Below, piece after piece: positions 13,348 through 25,232 of a stretch of 64,000 nt of DNA. Below the pieces are notes generated by a model that did not search any database, was not told the DNA's origin, and saw only the letters and a program-made list of their open reading frames with translations. A program made the translations under genes and the position numbers. The DNA is taken from positions 26,270,977-26,334,976 of the forward strand of contig CM076259.1 of the NCBI GenBank assembly GCA_038380795.1, in the 5' to 3' direction. The DNA is from Pyrocephalus nanus (lineage: Eukaryota; Chordata; Aves; Passeriformes; Tyrannidae). The first letter of the stretch is position 1. Each line of letters starts with the position of its first letter.

Positions 13348-13543
13348 TCACAGAATCACGGAATCATAGAATGGTTTGGATTGGAAGTGACCTTAAAAAT
13401 CATGTAGTTCCAACCCCACTGCCATGGGCAGGGACACCTTCAACAAGACCAGGGTGCTCAGAGCCCCATCCAACCTGGCCTTGAATACCTCCAGGGATGG
13501 GGCATCCACAACTTCCCTGGGCAACCTGTTCCAGTGGGAGCCA
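13348..13543 (-). mobile_element. CR1 LINE 3'-end fragment (minus orientation)
   Basis: The left border reads TCACAGAATCACGGAATCAT, the reverse complement of the repeated ATTCTATGA/GATTCTGTGA octamers that close avian CR1 elements. It is followed by the characteristic antisense of GGTTGGAAGTGACCTT and by CTCCATCC-type 3'UTR text up to CCTGGGCAACCTGTTCCAGT. The copy is a 5'-truncated tail of about 196 bp with no coding part. It lies in the same orientation as USF3 transcription. Confidence 0.9.
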
Positions 13544-15404
13544 GTCTAATTCTGCTTTCTGATGTGACCTTATTTACAGATAAAATCTCTATTCAAAGGA
13601 CAGTACCTCATCACAGGGCCTGATAACCAATTTAGAACTACAACATAAAACCATTCATTTTGGCTACAATGATATAGCCAGAATACTACTCTTTGCTTCA
13701 TTGCTTTGGTTTTAAGCTGAGCTCTTTTTGTTTTGCAACTACAAAGGATCCTCACATAGTCTGTTTATAAAACTGCATATGGTCTCGAGGAGGTATCAAC
13801 TGATCCTCTGGCAGCTATGTCAGAACACATACTAAACTGGCTTGCCACTCTCTCCTGAGGATCCTACTAACAAGCAGTGCAAAATATCCTAGAGCTGAAA
13901 TGTGCAGGGCAGCTAGAGAGTTTGTGTGTCAAATTTTTTAATTCATCTTTTCAGATGTAAGTCATTCAGCACAAAGGATTACGCAGTCAAGTTCTTGAAT
14001 ATTTTATAGGCTTGGGGTTTGAGAAATCTGACACAAACAAAGAACTCATTGAGGGTTCATGATACAAGAAGCAATATTCTGTGGGTCTCCAATACAAAGC
14101 TCCTTTCCAATATGAGAAGACATCGATCCTGAGATTTGGTTAAACACTGTTCTTCAAGAATGAAGGATTTCCCTATAAATCTTAATGAGGCTAAGGGCAG
14201 AAATGGCTGAAGTAGAAGGTAAAATAAAACAGTATTTCAGTTTTAATGTATAAGCTGATCAAATCCCTAATTCCATTTTAATGAGCTTTAAAAAACAAGC
14301 ACACACACACTCTGTCCCCAAAACCAACAAAACCCCCACAATTTTGTAATGTACATTTTATATCCAGACTATTCACAAAAGGTCTTAGGGGACAGAAGAG
14401 GGCTCCTTCTCCTTCACAACCTCAATGCAATAAGAGGTTTCTTCTATAGAAAGTGGGTCTACATGGGCAATTACTTCTGTTCCAGGAATAAAGGACTCAT
14501 CTTGTGATCAGGATGTTTGACAGTTTTGAATAATAATGGCAGGGATAAAGTTGCACACTTTTTTTCAATTACATTTAACACAGTAGTCCAAACTAAAGAT
14601 AACTGAGCCCAGATGGCCAGAAAAAGCAGGTGCTTTCTTAACACTTTCAAAGAGGAAATTTAAAAGCAAGATCAATGTATGTTAGACACAAGAAAATGGA
14701 ACCACTGGGAGCAAATCCATAGGAAACTTGAATTCAGTAATTCCACCACTTTAGGGACTATTCATTTAGCTTAGCAGAATGACTGTACATGAGCTATTAG
14801 GGGTAAATAGTTCTGAAAGCACTATGGAAAACAAATAACACTACTGCAGATATTGAACACTGACAATGGAGAAGAAACTAAAACCAGATTTCCAACTCAC
14901 TACTTTGCAGAGGTCTGAAATTAACAGATAAAGGGAAGAAACAGACTGATACAATGATCCTGCAAGTTTTAATCAATTAATAAATAATTTCAAAAAATTA
15001 AAATGCCATACCTCCACCTTCTTTTTCTGTAACTGTTTGAAATTACCTCCCTGTTGCAACCAAAGACTGACTTGGCAAGAATACCTTAAAGTGAAACTAG
15101 AAGTGGGAGATCTCCATAGCAAGGGATAGCTCACACAGATAATTTTTCCAAGATAGGAAACACAGGGTATTCCCATCCCCACCCAGACTAAAACAAAAAA
15201 AAACACAGAGAAAGTGAGTCAGATGGACTGTAAAAGCCTCAAAACAATTTACAGGTGGGACTCCCTGTAACTTGCCAGCCACAGTAAGTATAAAAAAACA
15301 CATGACCTTGACAGACACCACTGCTTCAGATAAAGGCAATATTTAAAAATCCAAATCAGCATCTGTTGAGACTGAGTATCACTTTTGTTCATAGACCATA
15401 GAGA

Positions 15405-16350
15405 CAGTTGCTCAAGACCACGTCCAGACAACTTTTTACCATCTCCAAGGACAGAGACTCCACAACCTGTTCTAGTGCTCAGTCACCCTCACAGTAGGAA
15501 AGTGTTTCTTGATGTTCAGATGGAGCCTCCTGCATTCCCATCTGTACACATTACTTCTGGTCCTGTCACTGGGCACCACTGAAAAGAGCCTGGCTCCATC
15601 CTCTTTTCCTTTTTTCACCTTCCCTTCGGGTGTTTATACACATCAATGAGAACTCCCTGAGCCTTCTGTTCTCCAGGCTGAACAGCCACAGCTCCCTCAG
15701 CCTCTCAAGATAAGCAATGCTCCAGTACCTTAATTAACTTTGTGGCCTTTCACTGGACTCCCTATAGTATGTCCATGTCTTCCTTGTACTGAGTTACCCA
15801 AAACTCACCACAGGACTCCAGGTGTGGCCTCACCAGTGCTGAATACAGTGGACACTGTATACTCCCACAGCCTGATGACCCTACGGTGTCAAATTCAGCT
15901 CAGGGCACCATTCACCACCTTTGTCACAAGAGCACATTGCTGGTTCATGTTCAACTTGATGTCAACCAGGACCTCTAGGTCCTTTTCTGCCAAGCTACTT
16001 TCCAGCTAGATGCCCCCACCATATATTGGGGGATTGAGTTGTCCTTCACCAGGTGCAGGACTTTGTCCTTGTTGAACTGCATGAGATTCCTGTCAGCCCA
16101 TTTCTCCAGGCTGTCAGAAGTCCCTCTGGATGACAGCACAACCCTCTGGCATATCAGCCCCTCCTCGCAGCTTGGTGTCAACAAACTTGCTGAGGGCATA
16201 CTCTGCCCCATCATCCAGATAATTTATAAAGATATTCAACAGGACTGGTCCCAGTATTGATCCCTGGCATACACTGCCAGTTACTGGTCTCCAACTAGAC
16301 TCTGTGCTACTGATCACCACCTCTGGCCCCTGCCACTCATCCAGGTTTCA
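15405..16350 (-). mobile_element. CR1 LINE fragment with the end of the reverse-transcriptase ORF and 3'UTR (minus orientation)
   Basis: On the minus strand, from about 16320 down, a translated stretch includes [19 protein letters not shown], then [11 protein letters not shown], then the EKWADRNLMQFNKDKVLHL region. These are the familiar C-terminal part of the CR1 reverse transcriptase. The FADDTKL-type catalytic motif of intact CR1 is damaged here (FVDTKL), and stops and frame changes split the ORF between two frames. The rest, down to about 15405, matches the usual CR1 3'UTR text (LFS-type end, then CACTGGGCACCACTGAAAAG). The terminal octamers are missing, so both ends are incomplete. It is an old, inactive copy. 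Confidence 0.88.
15975..16320 (-). pseudogene. CR1 reverse-transcriptase ORF remnant (broken)
   Basis: This is the coding part of the CR1 fragment. Two overlapping minus-strand frames (16114-16320 and 15975-16214) together carry parts of the reverse-transcriptase C-terminal half, so a frameshift separates them near 16.1-16.2 kb. The aspartate pair expected in the FADD active-site motif is reduced to a single D in FVDTKL. No upstream endonuclease domain is present. It is not functional. Confidence 0.8.
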
Positions 16351-19300
16351 ACCTAACTCTCCTTATGTTGAGATGTGGGCTGCACAGCTCTGAAAGGCAA
16401 CTGTTGAAACCTGATGCCCTGCAAAACACAATCCTTTGCTTGCATTAATTATTTTACCAAATCTGAATGCTAATGGAGTCAATGAGTTACACTGCAACTT
16501 ACGCTAAACTAGATACCTAACTTTCCTTAGTTAACAAATTACCCTTAAAGCAACAATGGGAAAAATCTGTAAGGTGGTTATCCTTGCCGACTCTCCTGGC
16601 TCCTTCCAAATAGTGCTGAGACATGTAGCCTCTCCCTCACTTCACTGGCACTCCTCACACAGGAAGCCAGACAAGAACATTACTTCAGCTTAAAATTTAC
16701 TTTGCAAAAGGATCACAGATCCTTGTTGCTGATCTGGAGTAGCTTGGTGTTGGGCTACCATCATTTTACTCTTCTAGTGAATGAGTAAGAAGAGCTGTAG
16801 TATGAAGCCTCGTACAAGAATTGCGTTCAATTTCTAGCTAACAACTTCACTGATGTGTGAAAGCAAAGCAGAGTCCAACTTCAAAGGTTGAAGGCTGACA
16901 TGAATTAAGTGTCCTTAAGCCAACCACACATCACAGATGACAGATGCAGACAGACACCTCAAAAGGACACATAATTTTCATTTTAAACTTCAGCTATTTG
17001 GAGAAGAAGCAAAACTTCAAGCTCTCCTCTTCCCACAATACCTTTACACTGCTTTTAAGGGTGTCAGCAGGCTAAAGGACAGTGTTTTCAAGAATCTTCT
17101 CATGGCACTGCCCACCACACCAGTAGCTGGAGAAAAGGATCACAGGATCTGAGAAACCTGCATTAAGACCTGTAAGTTAACAGAGCCATACTTGGATCAT
17201 TCCAGCCGCACTAGAGATGGACCACAAAGAACTCATTCTGGTATCAGAGTACCAGCATGACTGAGATGTGCTTTCAGATGGCATCAATCTCATTTCATGG
17301 TCTTCACCTTGGTCAGTTAACTTGACAGGAGTTCAGGTAACTGAGTGAGAAAGGCACTTGTTAGCAGGAAGCATGAAACATTTCAGCAGTTACTTTCTTC
17401 TTATCTGAATCACAAGGGCACACAACATGGCTGATGTAAGAGATTGTTATCTTATGTCATAGTTGCAGAAGTAATTCATTCACCTTAGAAGACTAACACC
17501 ATAGCTTTTCGTCCAGGAAACAGTCCTAGTTCACACACAATTTGTCAATCCTGTGCACACAGCAGAACCTCTTTTGTGCTTACTCAAAGCATGACAACGG
17601 CACTATACTTGTAAGGTAGCAAAGTAAAGTACACTTTGGATACATTATATGCACATATAAAAGCTTGAATTGTATTTTAAGCAGCAAGTTAGGTCAGCAT
17701 TACATAAATTGGTCACTGCACAACGTATCCTAATCAAGGAGTAGAGACCTTTATATGTCTTACTGCAACCTGAAACAAAGGAAGACCTACTGCTCAAACA
17801 CACCCCCCACGCCCCTGCACATTAAGACTCGTACCTTTCAAAATAGGAAGGAAAATGTGTTCCTGAGGGATTTAACTCAAATAAAGAAGTCACAAATACA
17901 ACTGCAACGAAGAATGCTAGCACAGAAGCTATGTTATAAAATGACTGGTGAGACTATGGGTAGACAGTCCACCAGGGTGGAGACAAGTGTTACACTTCTT
18001 CAGAGGCCTGATACGTGGATCATTACGAAACAAGTAGGAACATTAAAGCTGTCAGATGTTATGCATGCATATGTTCTACATAAACATTTTCATTTAAACA
18101 CCTGTTTGTACACACACCTTCACTGGTATTTTCATCAAGGACAATGCTCAATATCGTCATTTAATTGAAAACTGTCTCAGCTGAAACTCGGGACTGTGAT
18201 ACGCATTTGCTGCCCTTCTAAGTGGCACAGACTTTGTGGTATTTTTACAAGGTCTTACGATGCAAATAACCATGATTCATTGGGAAACCCTTCATATCAA
18301 ATGTTACACTACTGGTACCTCCCCCAGCCACGCGTCATTTACAAAGTTATTTTTAAGACCATAAAACCACAAGCACCACTGTAACAAAAATTAAACCGCA
18401 GAATGGTTCTTATCAAATCCAGCATCTCACAGCCCTTGACTTCCTTAGGTTGTCTATTTATTTCTTCTACCCTGTACAGCATCCATCTTCAACCCATACA
18501 TTGTAGTAATTCACATCCAAGCTGGACAAGGTTGGTTACAATGTCACACATGTTGTATCAAGGCACTTCACAAATTAAAATCTTGCTTAAATAATTAGAA
18601 TGCACTGTGCCAAATCATTTTGTTGCCTAATTTGTTATACTTCAATATGCAGAAGCCGGAGGTGTACTTACAACTTCAGCACAAGGAGTGTGAAGGGAAA
18701 CCAACGACAAACAAACAACACTCAAAAAAGCGCGACGGTGAAAAGCAGCTGGAGCAGCTCGGCCAGCAGTGTCAGCAGAACACATTCACAGAATCTTTGC
18801 CTTCTTATTCCCAAGATGTCTTTGAAATGTCAGACTACGACTAAACCTCAGTTACAAATGAGAGCCCATGATGGACATGGCAGGCATGTGCCAATCACAC
18901 ATCACAGGGCCACTTGAGTGACACTCACTTCAATCTATCCCTGGTCAGCTCCTCGGAACACTACTTGGAAAACCACAAATGAAAGTAAAGAAGCCACTAT
19001 CTAGCACTTACATCCTAATTATCCCTTTGCAGCTGTCAGACTCCTCCAGGATCCACCACCATTTTTAATCTACTCCGTTAAAGTCTCCCCACATATCCAT
19101 AACCTAAGGGAATAAGTAAGTCTCTAAGGCAATAGGTAACAAATACTTCAGTTTGCAATGTTCTCATACTGTTTCACACAACTAAAATGTTATTTTGAAC
19201 GCGTGCACCTTAAAAATCATGCCCAAGACATGAATGTTTTCTAAGCCTATTTCCCCACTCAGTGGCAAATGTATTTTCATTTAACAAATCTATTTCATCC

Positions 19301-20059
19301 CAAAACGTACCCATGAATAATTATTATGGCATTAATTGAAAGTCAAAAATTAAAAATTCTAAATCCTTATAATAACCATTCCCTCAAAGGAAGTTAGAAA
19401 CAACACTCTGCAGTTTGTTACAGTAACATAATCGCACAAATAGGATGGTCCCCATGAACTGTATGTGAAAAGCAAAGCTAAAATCACGCTTCCAAAACAA
19501 GCTGCTGCATTACCTGACTTCTGGATGCTTAACTGTGCAATCATTAAGTTACGTCTACTAGAATTATTTCATAGTCATACATCTAGGTGAAATCTAATAG
19601 AGGTTCAAGCTATAATGTGGAGAGCAAAAATACATATCTGTGATTTTTTACCTCCTTATGGACAGAAACTCAGCACAACACTATTCACTTTTTCTTTGCC
19701 TTACTTCCACCTTTTCCCTACAGACTTCCATGGACAATGGGCATCATGTGCCACAGCTATCCAGCCTTAAGTGTGTCTGTGGACTCAGTTCACCCCTGCT
19801 GTCTGTCACAAGGAGCTGGATTCGGGGCCCTAGTATGAGCAATGTGACCTTCTGCATGTGTCAGATATTGATTTCCATGAAACTGAAGACTTCAACCTCT
19901 TGTTGCTGGCAAATTTGACTGAAATTGGACAGAGAGCTAAAATGAGGAGGAAGAGGAAAAGAAAGAAGGAACCTTCTCTTTTTAGGAGACCCAGCTGAAA
20001 ACACACTCAACAGGAAAAGTTAGTTTCCAGTGACCGAATTCTAAATAAAAGAGCCGGCC

Positions 20060-21490
20060 TTGTACAGTGTCCTCTGACGTGAGCCAGCTTCCCGGCCGGG
20101 ATGTCACACCGCACGGGCACACGGCCGGGATGCACGGCACATTCCGCATCCCGTATCCTGGGCCAACGAGACGATGCCACCCCAGGGAACAGCGCCCAGA
20201 GGAACTCCCCGAAGGGCGACCGCGGCTCGATTGTATCACAGCACCAAGGCTGCGAAGCGATAAGGACACCCCGGTCTCCACACCTTCACCGCTGCTTCCC
20301 CCGGCCACACGCACCAACCTCACCGGGGCAACCGGGGCTCGCAGCGCCGGCACAACTTCCCCGGGCACGGCTCGGGCACCGCCACCGAGCCGGGACCACC
20401 CGGAGCCGCCCCGACAAGGGCCGCCCGCGTCCCCCAGCTGCGCCTGGGCTCGCCGCCCCTGCCTGGGCACCGCCGGCCCGGACAAAGGGGCACCGGCCCC
20501 CACACGGCGGGGCCGCCACCGGCGTCCCGGGGCCAGCGCGGCCCCGGCCCAGCGCAGTGCCGCAGCCCCGCTGCCCGTCCCATCCCCTCACCGCGCTCCA
20601 GCTCCCCTTGGGAGAGCCGCACTTACAGTGGGGCCGGGCGCGCTGCGCGGCGGCCCCAGCGCTGGGACCATCCTCCGCCGGGCGGGCACCGACACCGACA
20701 CCGACACTCCGCGCCGCCGCCTCCGCGCCACAGCCTGCCCGCGCAGCCCACCCTGCTGCCCGCGCCGCGGCCAATCGCCGCACGCGGGGTGAGTCCCGGT
20801 GGCCAATGAGAGACGGGCAGAGCAGGGAGGGCGTCGCTCGCCCTCAATTGGGCGGGGCCTGGCTGGCGCGGGCCAATCGCCGCCACAAACATTGGCAGCG
20901 CGGACCAATCAAAGGCCAGGGAGGCCGAGACTGGCGTCAACAAGGTAAGGTGGCCGAAACAGGAACCGGCGGAGAGCGGCACCACAGGCGACCAATGAGC
21001 GATGCGGGCAGAGCACGGGAGGGGGGGGGGGGGCGGGAGCTCTTAAAGGGGCAGCACGGCGCGGGGAGCGCCGACCCCGGGGGGGAAACCGCTGTGGGCC
21101 ATCCAAGGCGTGCGTGGGTTTTGCTCTCAGATGCGAGTGTTGTCCTGGCAGAGCGGCGGCGAGCGGGGACACAGCCCTGCGGAAGAAAACTCCGCCAAGG
21201 GGCTGCGAAGGGTAAAGGGGTCAAGAATCCCCAGAGCTCCTCCCGCGCCCCCGTCCCGCGGACACTGACCGAGGGCCCCGCGGCCCGTCCAGCAGCGCTC
21301 GGGACAGGAACAGGGAGCTGGGTAAAGATATTCCAGATCGTGGATGCCAGCGAGCTGGGGGGTAGGAGCCTAATCACGCCCCGGGACTGGGCTGTTCCAG
21401 GGTCTTTGCTGCGGCTTATCCTTCACAGGTGTTTTTGCACAGGGCTTCGTTCTGCGCTGCGCTCGCACTTCGTGCGGGGCAGGAAGGTGC
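20060..21490. promoter_or_regulatory. CpG island and CCAAT-rich promoter of USF3
   Basis: GC content and CpG density rise sharply here against AT-rich flanks. Seven CCAAT/ATTGG pentamers fall within about 230 bp: CCAAT at 20771, 20803, 20873, 20905 and 20992, and ATTGG at 20847 and 20891. A GC box (GGGCGGGG) sits at 20850-20857, touching one ATTGG. Such clusters are typical NF-Y/Sp1 targets. The island faces the USF3 coding exons, which lie to the left on the minus strand. Long open frames on both strands here are a by-product of the low stop-codon frequency in GC-rich DNA. Confidence 0.85.
20627..20720 (-). other. USF3: Probable USF3 first exon (5'UTR) with donor in the CpG island
   Basis: A good minus-strand donor, CCCCACT|GTAAGTGCGG, ends a candidate first exon at 20627 inside the CpG island. 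The upstream boundary is not visible. I place it near 20.7 kb because CCAAT boxes usually lie 60-100 bp before the start site and the nearest one is at 20771. No TATA box is seen, as is usual for such promoters. This is inference from motif placement. Confidence 0.45.
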
Positions 21491-24400
21491 TTCCTCGTGG
21501 GTTAAAACAAGTTTAAGGAAAGCGTTGTTTTATAGCCGCTAAATTAGGGAGTCTAGGCCACTGTCACCTCCCCACTACCTCAGTTTGTGGCTCCTGCCGA
21601 CATGTGATTCTATCACCAGCCCTAATAAGGGAGCTACCCATTTCCAGCCTCAGCTGTGTGTTTCCACACACGTCCTAACAGAGCTGTTTTCTGGAACTCT
21701 AATCAAATGTGTTTTACAAGTACAAACTGCATTTTACAAGCACATCATAGAATGATAAGGGGTTGGAATGGATCTTAAAAACCCTCCCATTCCAACCCCC
21801 CGCCTGGGGCAGGGACACCTTCCACTAGAGCAGGGTGCTCAGAGCTCCATCCAACCTGACCTTCAACGCTTCCAGGGCTGGAGCATCCACAGCCTCTCTG
21901 GGCAACCCGTGCCAGTGCTTCACCACCCTCACAGTAAAAAATTTTTCTTAATATCTAATCCACATTCACCCTCTTCCAATTTGTACCCATTGCTCCCTTG
22001 TCCTGCCACTACAGCTGTTGGCAAAGAGTCCCTTTCCAGCTTCCCTGTAGTCTCCCTTCAGGGGGGAAGGCTGCCATGAGATCTTCACACAATGTTCTCT
22101 TCTCCAGGCTGAACAATCCCACCTTTGTCATGGTACCTCTGCTTACCTGTAGGCGATAATGGAGCTTGCAGAGGCTCTTTCTGACACAACCTAGAAGGGC
22201 GGAGCTGTGATGTTTAGGCTTTGTGGAAAACATAGATACCTTTTCCCCAGAAGGCATCTTGTATCTATATGCCTTCCTAAAATACAATATAGAACAGACA
22301 AGTTTCTGAAGCAGTGTCCAAGAAGTCTTCTGCTGCTGAAATCAGTAGCAATCAGATGTTAAAAAACCCAAGCCATTTTATTTTGAATAGCTGCTGCTTG
22401 CAAAATAACCTTGCAGCTGACATGAAGTGGAAGACCCATTTGCCAGCTGTGAAGCAAGTTGAGGCCCAAGCTGGTTTTGCAGAGAAATTCTAAAGTTACT
22501 ATAAATAGCAGCTTCACAGTGTAAATTATTAATTGAAATGCACTATTTTGGTTGTCATAATTTTTAGTTCTGATATGACACAACCAAACTGGAAGACAAA
22601 ATCTAAAATACCACTGCTTGATCAATGTATTCCAATATAAACTGAAGTTTTTTCCTTCTTTTAAAAGGTAGTGTGCTTTTTTGGTGGAAATTTTTAGTAA
22701 AAGGCACCCCCTGTCCAAAGTAGCAAAACCAAGTTTACCTTCTGCCACCCTGTTATGCTCTAGAGTGTTTGAGCTCATAAACTGTCAATACCAGTACATA
22801 TCTGAAACAACAGTGGCAAAAATCCAGCAGCAGTTGAAACTCCACAGGTGAAATCATTTCCAACAGGAACCTGTTAAGTATCAATAGCCTATTTCTGTTG
22901 GAGAATACAGACTTACAATTATATGGCAAGATGCTTAAGCCAAAACAAGCAGCATGAATACTTAGAAAAGCTTTACATTAAATAGGTCATTTGGTGTTAG
23001 TGTGACAGGTGAAGTTTCTGCAGCCTTATTTCAGATAGCCTTAACCAAGAACTTGAGTGCAGAGTGGGGTTTTCTTATATATAATTCTTGGCTGTAGTGA
23101 GGTTTGGATTCAATAATTCTGTGAGCAGTAGTGGCCCCAGTCTGATGTGATTCAGCAGCTGGCAGGGAATCAGAACACAGGTCAGTGTGTCTTTCCCCTG
23201 TGCAGGAGTTTCTTGCAGTCTAAAGAGCTTCAGCTCATATCGCCACAATGCCTTCAGGCAATAGAGTGGTAAAACTGAATGCTTTTGCAGTATTAAAGCA
23301 CTGGGGAGGAGGAAAGAAAGCAGAATAAAAAGAGAGGGATAGAGTAACCTTTCCATTATCTATTTGAACTGATCCTCTTTAGGGGCAAGAGAAAAAGAGC
23401 ATAAGGCAAGTAATTTGTCCCATACAAAGCATCTGGATTAGAAGGGTTGAATAGGCTTGGAGAACCCCCATGGAAAGGGAAGTTATACTGCCAGACATAG
23501 ATCACAACACTCACCTGACAGCTTGGTTTGCTAGATACTCAAAAGGACTTCACATAAGAGCTTTTGGACAGGGATCTTTTAAGTAATCTAAGATACTGCA
23601 GGATCAGAGGATAGTATCCTCACAGGGACAGCAAACTGATTAAAAGACAAAAATCACAGGGCATAGAATAAAAGATCAGTTTTCACGCTAATGGAAGGTC
23701 AGTGGTGGAGTCAAAGATTTGTGCTGGGGTCTATATTCCTCAACACTGTTTTAAAAAAAGGAAATAGAGTGAGGTGAAAAAGTATTAAGAATGAGGAGTG
23801 ACAGGTGAACCTTCTAACGTTGAGTGACTGGGCATTGTAATAGCAAATTACTTCCAGCACAGGTAAATACGGTGATACACACTCTGGGGGAAAAAAACCA
23901 AGGATCCCAGTTTTTCAAATGAAGGGAGTGACTTGGCTTACCACTCACTCACAATTACACCAGCATCTAGTATCAGTAACAGAGCAGACTGTTGCAACTA
24001 AGAGATAATAGCACACCTTGAGTCATTACAGGAGGCCTGTAAATACCCAAGTTTTGAAAGCAGTGCCGGGAATGTAACTCCCTGTAGAACCAGCACAGCT
24101 CTGTGAACGGGCAACGCAAATGATCAGAGGTATCTGCTAGTTCCCCTGTAGAGAAGTAACTGAATTGTCTAAAACTATACAGGTTGTTTGAGAGGTAACT
24201 GGGCTGAGGGCAGAGAAGGAAATAAGCATGACAGAGATCAATAAAAGCTGAGTGGTTTGGAGAACAGCTGCAGCAGTTTAAGTACACCAAAAGTTTTCCA
24301 GCCTCTACAGCTGCTGGTGAGGCTGGAGTGATGAAGGCTGCACTCCTGGTAGCCGTTCATCTCCAGCTGTGCCTTCCTGGCCCTCCAGCAGAGGTCAGGG

Positions 24401-25210
24401 AAGACAGCTGGTAGCAGCAGCTCAAGATTACAGACAAGTTTCAGAACCCGAGCTTTGCTTTTGCACACTATTTTAATGAATGCAGCAACTCCATTACTGA
24501 GAAAGAAGTTTTCAAAGGAGCTTAAATTGAACAGAATTCAATGTAGAACATTTAGAGAAACATTTTTCCCCAGAACCTGGGCCAGAGTGCAACTTCATCA
24601 CTTCATAAATGGCACTTCAAAGCAGGAAAGCAGAATGAAACTACAAACAAAAAAATGGCTTTAACAGAAGAGATTAGAATAGGTAGAACAAGAGATGAGT
24701 TTTACTTAAAGATCTTTCTGAGAAAAGTCACTGTGGAAGAGTACATGCTGCATCTTGAGACCAATTACTTTTACAAGTACAGACCACAGTTTTTCAAAGA
24801 TCGCTGTCAAGGTTTGTAATAACTAGCAGCTAATTTGAATACTTCAAGTTATTTAACCTATAAAGCCCAAAACAGAGTTCTTAACACCTGGTCTGTTTGT
24901 TTCAAGACTGCTCACTAATCAATGCAAAAATATTCCAGGACAGTTCCTCTTCCTATGTTCCCCTCCACCCCACAGGACAGGATTTCTGTGGAACGGCTCA
25001 TAACTTCAGGGAAAGCAAACAAACAGACCTCATTCTCCTCAGTTATCAGACACCCTTGGCATTCATCACAGCAATCCAAGACATAGTTGATGTTACAAAT
25101 CTTCTGTGTTACACAGTTTATGGAACATCTGAGGAATATTCTGTATCTAATTTCAGAGGGAAACAGCTGTACTGCAAAAAAATTGCACGTGACAAGTTGT
25201 AAATGACATA
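21491..25210. other. Intergenic region between the USF3 promoter and the NAA50 3' end
   Basis: About 3.7 kb between two minus-strand genes in head-to-tail order. It contains one CR1 fragment (21744-22130). The rest is AT-rich, with short open frames (for example 22359-22778 and 23973-24290, both minus) that have no recognisable protein sequence. No RNA gene is seen. Confidence 0.7.
21744..22130 (-). mobile_element. CR1 LINE 3' fragment (minus orientation)
   Basis: It begins at the left with ATCATAGAATGATAAGGGG, a decayed CR1 terminus, and continues through the antisense CR1 3'UTR. At the right end the minus strand encodes GLFSLEKRTL, the conserved tail of the CR1 ORF2 protein, so the fragment includes the last few codons of the reverse-transcriptase ORF. 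It is 5'-truncated and about 390 bp long. It sits just beyond the USF3 CpG island. Confidence 0.9.
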
Positions 25211-25226
25211 ACTCAAATAGTGCACG

Positions 25227-25232
25227 TTTATT
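25227..25232 (-). terminator. NAA50: Candidate NAA50 polyadenylation signal AATAAA
   Basis: Minus-strand AATAAA, the only canonical signal I noticed between the NAA50 stop codon and this point. Cleavage would be expected 10-30 nt further left, near 25.20-25.22 kb. Confidence 0.5.

Larger units (their letters stand above)
6210..20626 (-). other. USF3: USF3 5' intronic region (start-codon exon to CpG island)
   Basis: About 14.4 kb of mostly AT-rich sequence, interrupted by the candidate UTR exon at 8205-8277 and by CR1 LINE fragments at 13348-13543 and 15405-16350. It also carries short simple repeats: TG at 7403-7415, AG at 12350-12364 and CA near 14301-14311. Several open frames of 60-137 codons are present, for example 17755-18168 (+) and 18600-18917 (+). 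None resembles a known protein, and codon composition is ordinary for intron. No other gene is supported. Confidence 0.7.
364..20800 (-). other. USF3: USF3 gene, 5' part (promoter to fourth coding exon; truncated by the left window edge)
   Basis: USF3 (formerly KIAA2018) is a large nuclear protein with an N-terminal basic helix-loop-helix domain that is expected to bind E-box DNA. Four consecutive coding exons on the minus strand join in perfect phase (phases 2, 1, 0, 1) and give 85 whole residues that match the N-terminus of the family as I remember it. Each exon has GT/AG borders and the length needed to keep frame. The human protein has over 2,000 residues, most of them in a large exon that must lie to the left of this window. 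The promoter end is set by the CpG island near 20.1-21.5 kb and is inferred, as is the transcription start. The gene is on the same strand as NAA50 and downstream of it. Confidence 0.93.

Noticed and set aside
15975..16320. Minus-strand open frames resembling a reverse transcriptase, considered as a host gene
   Set aside because: They are the broken coding end of a CR1 LINE, listed as a mobile element and pseudogene.
17755..18168. 137-codon plus-strand open frame
   Set aside because: No recognisable protein, no splice or promoter context, antisense to the USF3 intron; length is within chance for a window this size.
20101..21516. 471-codon plus-strand open frame, with several overlapping frames on both strands
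   Set aside because: It lies entirely in the USF3 CpG island, where GC-rich sequence lacks stop codons. The translation is Pro/Arg/Ala-rich without any domain, and competing frames of 100-240 codons overlap it on both strands.
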